A DNA stretch of 64,000 nucleotides from Symbiodinium kawagutii (lineage: Eukaryota > Sar > Dinophyceae > Suessiales > Symbiodiniaceae), in NCBI GenBank assembly GCA_009767595.1, contig VSDK01007059.1, forward strand, positions 1 through 64,000, written 5' to 3'. Shown here piece after piece: positions 56,735 through 64,000 of this stretch. The notes beneath the pieces were generated by a model. The model saw only the letters and a list, made by a program, of their open reading frames with translations, ran no database searches and was not told the DNA's origin. A program made the position numbers and the translations under genes. The first letter of the stretch is position 1, and each line of letters begins with the position of its first letter.

Positions 56735-57985
56735 GCCTTTCGCAGGATCTTACAGATGTTGAACTGTTGAAACAGTTTTTCTAAATGAGATGTGGATGAA
56801 AGCAGTTTGCTTGATGCACGGACTGCAGAAGCAATGTAGGGAGGCATAGCCATGGGACTTTGACGATTTATGGATCATATGATGTCATATGCCATATCAT
56901 TTCGTGCATGTGCATCCAGACAGAAGCTTCATGTGGTATGTCAGTGGCATGCTGGTGCATAAAAATGAGACCTCAACAAAGCGAGAGCGAGAAACACAAA
57001 ACTTGCGCAAGGTGGGATGAGGTGGATAACATTTGGATTTTTGCGTTGCTGTTGGGACTTTCCATTGGTGGGCAACTGGAAGAGTTGAAAAATACGAACT
57101 CAAAAAAGCCAAGAGTGGTTTATCCGGTGTGTTTTTGCTGAGTGCGAGTTTAGGGCCAAAGAATCGCAAGGACTTCCAGTAGCTGCTGCGCCCAGGTTCC
57201 ACTGAGGAGGATTGGCGCCGCCACATTATGCAAGAGGGTTGTGTGGGGAGACCGAGTTTCTTGATGTGATGTGGTGTGATCTGCCCCTAGCCTTGGGTTT
57301 GCCAATGGCCATGGTCTTCAGACTCAGTATTGAGCCACAAGTGAATAACCATCGCGATTATTTGCAGTATCAATCTTTATCATTGATGTGAGCTTCGGTC
57401 CATTATTTCTCAATGCGGAGAGAGATTTAGGTGGTCTTGGAGTTGTGTACGTGTTGTTCTAGAACATTCTAGAACAAAAAAGGCCATAACTGTATTGTAT
57501 GACCCTCGTCGGAGTGTTTCGGGCACCTCAAGAGAGAGAGAGAGTATCCTATATACACCCTCCAAGAAAGGATAACCGTTCGCTTGTGATTGAAACTTTG
57601 GTAAATGATTATATAGATGATCAAAGGCTCACCAAATTGCCGGGACCTAGGGCCACATAAGAAGTATAGATTGTTGCTCATATGCACTGTCTTGTAAATC
57701 AGACTGTCTGAGAGAAACTGGTGCTTCTTTTTGTTGTATATATCACCTTAGCATGTTAGATGCAGGAGCTTTGGAATTGCTACTCATGAGCTTGATGCGC
57801 CATATGCATCTAGGACGTCCCAGAGTCCTTGGGTCATTGGGTTTGCAACCCATTTCTCCTAGGCTGGCAATCCTCGCGGTGCACACGCGTGACGGGTCCA
57901 TTTCCAAATGGGTTGAGCTGCTTTTGCGCCTCAAGGAATCTGCAGTCAAACGACAGAAAACAAGAGCAAGAAACGAACACGACGC

Positions 57986-58038
57986 AAGCCGTATGCATTT
58001 GTATGCATTTGTATGCATTTGTATGCATTTGTATGCAA
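57986..58038. repeat. GTATGCATTT decamer tandem repeat
   Basis: Five copies of a 10-bp unit. ATGCAT makes each unit locally palindromic. The period is not a multiple of three, so every frame alternates. Confidence 0.9.
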
Positions 58039-58039
58039 T

Positions 58040-59298
58040 GTAGTCTTGTTTTGGAGTTCTTTTGGTTGAGCTGATGTCACTTCTGCAAGCACTTTTGTCA
58101 TCGATGCATTTTTACATCGAAACTGCAGGAATTGCTCAACGCAATTCAACGTAACGCATTATTTTCTGCAAAATTCCTGGGGCAGTGTACATCAGCTAGC
58201 CCAAACACTTCGACGTCTTTCAAGGACAGATGATGAGCTCCAACCCTGCCCGTATTGGCAAGCATAACATTTCCAGAACTGAACCGGCAAATTAGAGATC
58301 GTGGCTTTCCTTCAAGAAAAACATTGGCCTTTATTTTGATTTACTTCCAAACTCTTTCCTAGAGAATATGATGAATCTTAAGCTGTTAAAGACAAATCAG
58401 GATAATTAGTCGTGGACAAAAGGCGCAGCGCGCCGAATCTGACCTTGCCGACGTCGAGATGCTCATGAACGGGGCTGTAGCTAGGTTGTGAAAGAAAAAT
58501 GCTCGAGCTGAATTGGTTGGCAGTTCGTTGATGGAAAACAAACAACACGGTATGTATGTGGCCATACCGTACTTACATTGCTGCCCCGCCCACCATGAAC
58601 ACCATGCCCTGGAGACTCGAACATGACAGTCACAAGATACTTGCAATAACTTCCGGTACCATTCGAAGATTCAAAAGAAGCGAAATCCCGGATTTGCAAA
58701 AGAAAGCTTCAAACTCGATGTTTTAGGCCCCCGTGCTTCTAAGGGGTTGGTGATCTAGGCACAGCTTGTTTTAGATTGCAGAGGTGTTCTTTTCCAGTGA
58801 TCCTGGAGAGACTGCTGCACATTCGATTGGAATATTGCTCTTCACTGCCCTGGCTTCGTCGAAGCATCTTGAAACTGTGGGAAATGAAGCTGTTCGAGAT
58901 CACTAGCATATGGATGGTTGGGTACGTGGGTAGCAGCACCTTGGTCAAAACCCTACCGTGACAATCTGTAACATTTATGTTCAATCATGCTGAATCTATT
59001 CACTCAATTTCAATCCTATCTTATCTATGAATTTTTGCACTCGACTGAACAGCAAAGTAAAACACGAAGTTATTGCCCTTATATGCACCTCAGATTGAGT
59101 TTGACAGCGCATGCCTTGAAACACAGAGGGGAGCTTTCAAAAATATGTGGGCGATCGATACGTTACATGGCAGGCTACCATACCTCGTTTATCACTTGTA
59201 CTATCTTTTCAGCAGCAATTGGTCAAGTGACCAACCAGTTTGAGCTTCAATTTCGTCGCCTTTGACGCCTTGCCATCGCCTTGCCATGACTTGACGCG
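58040..59298. other. No recognisable gene
   Basis: Only short frames without domain or splice support are present. Confidence 0.4.
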
Positions 59299-59427
59299 AT
59301 GCAGAAAGCCAAAGCAGAGCTCAGCAAACTGGAGACTGTGACTCGCAGCCTCATTTCCTGCATCGAATGTCCCATTTGCTGCTTGACGCGAAGGGGCTTG
59401 ACTGGGATGCTGAAACGGATGCTTTGA
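59299..59427 (+). CDS. Candidate exon: coiled coil followed by a CxxC motif
   Basis: ATG at 59299 opens MQKAKAELSKLETVTRSLIS, then CIECPICC. The pattern (helix, then C-x2-C-P-I-C) resembles the start of a RING finger after a coiled coil. The frame ends at TGA 59425-59427, before a full RING could be made, so if real it must continue by splicing. Confidence 0.35.
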   Translation: MQKAKAELSKLETVTRSLISCIECPICCLTRRGLTGMLKRML

Positions 59428-60109
59428 ATGCTTTTGAAGTATTCTTGTGGTGGTAATCTTCTACTACTGGTATGTAATATCCTCTAGAAAAAACAGACAG
59501 CGCATATTTATATGCATCATACCTTTTTGAAAAATACATTTTTTATCATTTTTGAATTCGCCGCTTTTGAAGACATGGCATTCTATTTGCATGCACAGCT
59601 CCGTGACTGATAGTATTTTCCCGACGAAGGAAGGTTGGCAGGTTGGACTCTCACAGATGTCTAATGCTCAAAATGGTAGATGTGTACATCCTCAACTGCT
59701 TCAGATATAGAAACAAGGTTGACCTTTGAGGGTTTTCATGGGGTCTCAGGTGGTCAATCCCGCTTTGATAGACCTTTTGACAAGTTCCCTGTCCATCCCC
59801 TTTGAAATTTCCACTGCCGACTGCATGGCCTTTACTAAAACCATATTCAATCCATTTTCCTAGCGAGGGGGGGTAAATGGTGTCAGGCGAGCCATTTCCT
59901 AACAAGTCATCAGTGTTGAAAAGAAGTCATCGGCTACGTTTTGTTTTTGTCCAATTATTTGGGATTGTGTATGGTTGGCGAGACAGTCGCGGACCTTTTT
60001 AGAAGCCATTTTGGTAGAGTCTACTTTGTCTAACGCGTAATTGCTCGGGCGCCGAGGGAGAAAACGGCATGCCCTTTATTATCAGATTTCCGAGTAGACA
60101 CACACACAA

Positions 60110-60285
60110 AAAAAAATATAACAATAATAATAATAGTAATAATAATAGTAATAATAAAAATAATATCAATAATAATAGAAATAGTAATAATAATAATAGT
60201 AATAACTAATAACAATAATAATAAAAATAATAACAATAATGATAATAGTAATAATAGTAGTAATAATCATAATAATTGAAACGTC
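60110..60285. repeat. AAT trinucleotide microsatellite with AGT interruptions
   Basis: AATAATAATAGTAATAATAA and variants over about 175 bp. Confidence 0.95.
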
Positions 60286-60660
60286 GACTTCCACAGATTT
60301 TGTTTCTCAGAAAGTGCCCGAACACCAGACATCACCCGATCCTGTTGTAGAATGCGACTCCCAAGTGCCTCATCATTTTCTAGACCAGACATGGCTGCAT
60401 ACTGCCTGACTACAGAATCGTTGCCGCTGAGCCTATGACATTTTAACGAAGATCCTTCGTCTATGCTTTTCTATTTCTGTTTAAATTTCATGTTTCAGGA
60501 TCTGTGCTGGCACCTGTCCATTGTTGATGAAGGATGTGCACAAATCGTCACACATGGCATGGGTTTCTATTCAAAATATGCATCTTTCAAAAGATCCGTT
60601 TGTATTCGTTTATATACCCATTTAGTGATTTTCTTTCACAGTCTTTTATGGATTTTGATC

Positions 60661-60851
60661 AGGTTTGGAGGTGGGCAGAACAATACCCTGACACATCCAG
60701 CTGGCCAAAGTTGTTCCCTTGCTTGTGCAAACCAACGAACTTGAATCCCGCGTTTAATGCAATCAATTTCATAGTGACTTTTGCACGTTTTTGCAAGCCT
60801 GCCTATTCTGCTGTATTTTGTGGTTTTGCTGCTGATGCGGCAGATTTTTGA
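60661..60851 (+). CDS. Candidate exon, Trp/Pro-rich then hydrophobic
   Basis: After a GATCAG acceptor the frame VWRWAEQYPDTSSWPKLFPC continues through a hydrophobic stretch to a TGA. Protein-like but unrecognised. Confidence 0.3.
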
Positions 60852-60859
60852 TCTTTGAT

Positions 60860-62880
60860 CCGGTTTGGATTGATCAAGCTACCCGAAAGGGGTAAGAAGT
60901 AGAGACATATAGACGTGGAACTCAAAACATGTCCTTCTGGTTCAATCAAAATCTAGATCTTTGAATGACTTCTTGAGAGGAAGCCTTGCTTCAAAGCATG
61001 TTTTAGACCATTTTACAAAAGGAGAGGCAGAGAGAGCTCCATACAAAAAACCATAGATCTCCTCTCCAGGACCTCTGCCAATCTTTGCCGCCCTAAGCGT
61101 CGACCGAGGCATGGAGACGATGACTGAAGCTGCAAGCGGATGCTGTGGCCTGGCATGCAGAGAGTACCTGGGTGACTTGGGAATGACCTCAATGGACGTC
61201 ACAAAATTCGAAAACATTCGAAGCGAAGTTGCTGGGTCGGCCTGAGGTCACCTCAGATCTTTTTCTTTGACAATTGAACAACATATGTGTTTTTGCCTCC
61301 AAAAACTGCTGGTTTCGGAACTCTAGCGGGCTTTTGAATGCATGAAGTGGTGTCCTGTTCCACCTTGGCTGAATTCATTCCGCATCACAATAGCTATGGT
61401 TTTGATATGTTTCGAATTGTTCGATATATATCTTGATCGCTTCAAAGACTGTGCCGTTTAACGCAGTCCGTGTGCTCTTGCGTTTTGGTGCGTACATAAT
61501 GCTCCAACGGCGAGGGTTTTCATGGTGCTCGAATGATGTTTTCTGTCATTTCTCCTGTGTTTACCTTCACGCAGTGATGGTTTTTGTAGGTGTTTGTAGC
61601 AACGTTTGGTTAGTTCATTTGTGCTGCCCTCTGTGAGGTGGTCATTGCTTTTGCATTGGCCTTGAGCTCAGTCAGACGTTGCAAGCGTTTCGCCTTCCAT
61701 TGCGTTGTTTTTGTATGTGCTATAAGTTTATTCAATTGTAGAATGTATATGTGTTTTTTTTTGTCTTTGGATCCTAAGTGTCTTTGGTTCTTGAACTGAG
61801 GATGCTTCGGATGTTCGTTGACATCCTCCTTCACTTGCCCCACCTGCAGAGAGTCACTTGCTGTCATGACAGTAATGAGAGCTTTGAGGGATAGGCATTT
61901 GAGTTTTTTCTCAATTTTTTTCACAGCGACACCTGGGAGACTTGTTTTTGGGCGTGAGGGGCTTGAGAGATATGATTCATATTGTTCTGCACATTGCCCA
62001 TTGCTTTCCGGCGCTGAAAGTTTACCCTCAAACAAGAAGACCTAGGGCAGATATGGATGACAGAACTTAGATGAACTTACAGTAGATGCCTTTACCTTTT
62101 TTAGGCTTGCTGTCCTTAAGCGGCAGCACACACTGACATCTCGGGTGCTGGAACCAAAGTCCTTCCTTCTTGAGGCCAGTGCAGGGCCTCGTGCGGCAGC
62201 CACTGGCCGAATAGCCATGCTGCTTTGGGCGGGCAGGGGAAACAATTCGCGCTAGAGCCATGTCCTTGACCATCCTTGACCTATCTGAGTTTGTCTGCGA
62301 TTTTTTTCATCTTTGCATAAAAAGGGCGCAGGAATCTGGTGTGAAGATGTGTGAAGGCCACTCATGACACACAGGGCTCCGGGCTGCAAGCCATAAGTTG
62401 TCAGATTTCTGCACTGCAGACATTTCTTTCCGTGATATGAAGCGTCCTTGCAAGACATGATGAGACATGGGGTCTGAAAGTGAAGGCTTAGCAGCCTAGC
62501 AGCCTCTCACTGACAATGAGGTTTGCAGTTGAGCAGATTGCAGCACACATTCCGCTACTGAAGGACAGGCGTGAGTCATTCTCTGATGTGTGGCCCCGGT
62601 CCTTGCATTCTCTTTAATTACATTCTCCTGGCAATTCAGTGCACCTCCTTGATCCTTGCCACCCCAACACCATCAGAACATGATGTCACAAGATGTCACA
62701 TGCTGTAACTACTTTCGCATACTGTACTTTTGCCATGAGTTCCGCACGAGATCAAGGGGAAACCGAGATTCAGACGCTCATTTGGATGATTTGAGATTTG
62801 AATGCCATGGAACTTTCAAAGCCAACTGTGACTCTTTTGGTGCATGCATGTGAGGCCTGTGATGTGCTGACGTAGATTGG
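60860..62880. other. No confident gene
   Basis: Minus-strand frames (62035-61610, 141 codons; 61217-60942) are the longest, but none shows a domain or clear splice signals. Confidence 0.4.
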
Positions 62881-62892
62881 GAATTCTCAGCA

Positions 62893-62997
62893 ATTTCTGC
62901 TGACTGCCAACCAGGACATAGCTCTACAGCTTGGCGTCCACTTCGCACAGAGGGAGATGGACTTGGAAGCACGGAGGTGGGATATGATGGGTTGCAG
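62893..62997 (+). CDS. Candidate helical exon
   Basis: After TTCTCAG the frame reads QFLLTANQDIALQLGVHFAQ, then REMDLEARRWDMMG, a convincing amphipathic helix. A second plus frame over the same bases is open for 73 codons, so the assignment is ambiguous. Confidence 0.3.
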
Positions 62998-63727
62998 ATA
63001 GATTCAGCAGAATTGATCCCTGTAAAGTCATCCAAGCCGTTGAACATCTGGATCCCCTTGGAAGCTGATGGGCCTTTTGCCGCGGCAACAAAATGAGTTC
63101 CAATGCACTAAACAACAGCATGGCAACATTGTGTGCAAACCAATCGTGGCCTGAAATACCTCAAACACATTGACATTACTATTTTCATACCGTGCATTTT
63201 CCAATATTTTACATTGCACGCAGACCTGACGCATGTTTTTCAGAAGATGTTAGCAGGCAAGCTTGTTGCTTATATACTTTAATATGGCAGGTTGTTCTTG
63301 TGAATGGGTCAGTTCGTCAACTGTGCATGCAGGTTGTCAGATTTCCCGCATTTAGTCAACAGCGGCCCACTCTTGTCGTATTTCTGACTCTGCAATATGA
63401 GTGGGTCAGCAGTTTCGACAAGAAAATTCACCCACTATATACACCATATCATTCTCAAGATATCCAAATAGTTTTTTTTTTTTAATCTTACTCTTGGAAA
63501 GTCTTTTTTGTAGAATTGCAGATGGATTCGATCAAGACAGCTGTCTCATATTGGCCTGTCATACAAATTCATTTGCTTCATTGTTTCGAAATCCTTCGGG
63601 GTTCAGCGGTATTGAGCCCACTTGTTTTATTCTGTGCGGTTCCAGGGCAAAGAATCTCTTCTGATGTTTCAATATGTTCCAATATTTTCCACCATGTTTC
63701 GATCCGCCCTGCGCTTCTGAAAGAGGG

Positions 63728-63916
63728 TTAAACAAACTGGCTAAGCCCAGGCGTTTGGCAGAAGTGGAAGCGGAGTTGCAAAGGGAAAGGGCTCGTTACT
63801 TGGCGCGCCAAGCTGCTGTGCAAACTTGCCGCGGTCAATCTCAAGGATCAGGAAACAATTTGGTGGATCCATGCCGCCTTATGAATATTCATGCATGTTG
63901 GTCCGTTGGTGTTTAG
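63728..63916 (+). CDS. Candidate exon with a coiled coil
   Basis: The frame NKLAKPRRLAEVEAELQRER, then ARYLARQAAVQT, forms a strong coiled-coil segment, followed by a polar stretch and a stop at 63914-63916. Its continuation, if any, lies beyond the window. Confidence 0.4.
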   Translation, partial: LNKLAKPRRLAEVEAELQRERARYLARQAAVQTCRGQSQGSGNNLVDPCRLMNIHACWSVGV

Positions 63917-64000
63917 ATTGGATTATAAAGATGTGTCTGCACAAGGTCTTTCGTAGATGTCTAGAATGGCTCAACAATATCACCAGAAGTTGGGGTGCGC

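Noticed and set aside
60004..60020. Partial match to the dinoflagellate spliced leader (AGCCATTTTGG)
   Set aside because: Only 11 bases match and the rest diverges. A 10-base match (TTGGCTCAAG) near 15611 is equally weak. Chance hits of this length are expected.

Overview
This is nuclear DNA of a eukaryote, most likely a dinoflagellate, possibly of the Symbiodiniaceae. The evidence is many short exons; introns whose 5' ends begin GT, GC or even GA and whose acceptors read AG|G; a voltage-gated channel with a C-terminal EF-hand module of a type I associate with dinoflagellates; and multicopy gene families also familiar from them. No prokaryotic operon structure is visible. All calls are from reading the sequence; no database search was run.

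Positions 1-15,000 are dense in mobile-element genes. A 1,041-codon intronless ORF (27-3152) looks like a hAT-type transposase. A five-exon gene (7303-10395) belongs to what I take to be a dinoflagellate multicopy family. A C5-cytosine DNA methyltransferase gene (11255-13784) has one intron, and a tyrosine recombinase gene (14513-13830, minus strand) converges on it. Two nearly identical 1.1-kb elements, each with 8-bp target-site duplications and short terminal inverted repeats, lie here: one (4680-5813) splits a 106-bp tandem array, the other (12066-13170) sits inside the methyltransferase intron. Perfect palindromes and a foldback element occupy 6730-7247.

Positions 15,800-64,000 are host-like, AT-richer and intron-rich, with every recognisable gene on the plus strand. 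In order they are: a coiled-coil gene whose middle is a run of exons of exactly 33 nt, one 11-residue repeat each (15798-18735); possible exons of another coiled-coil gene (21.2-22.6 kb); a voltage-gated cation channel (S1 at 31.4 kb, S3-S4 at 35.0 kb, pore at 36.4-36.6 kb, EF-hands at 40.8-43.7 kb, end 44298); a protein disulfide isomerase gene (44857-50300, ending in HSEL); an unidentified multi-exon gene (about 51.8-53.2 kb); and the end of a gene with a CxxC-type motif (56299-56734). Further short ORFs to 64 kb are only candidates. A 307-base assembly gap (47187-47493) lies inside the disulfide isomerase gene. Simple-sequence repeats are abundant, and a short imperfect palindromic motif recurs in clusters between 3.5 and 20.7 kb.

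Exon joins described here are predictions that keep reading frame and match family expectations; transcripts are needed to prove them.
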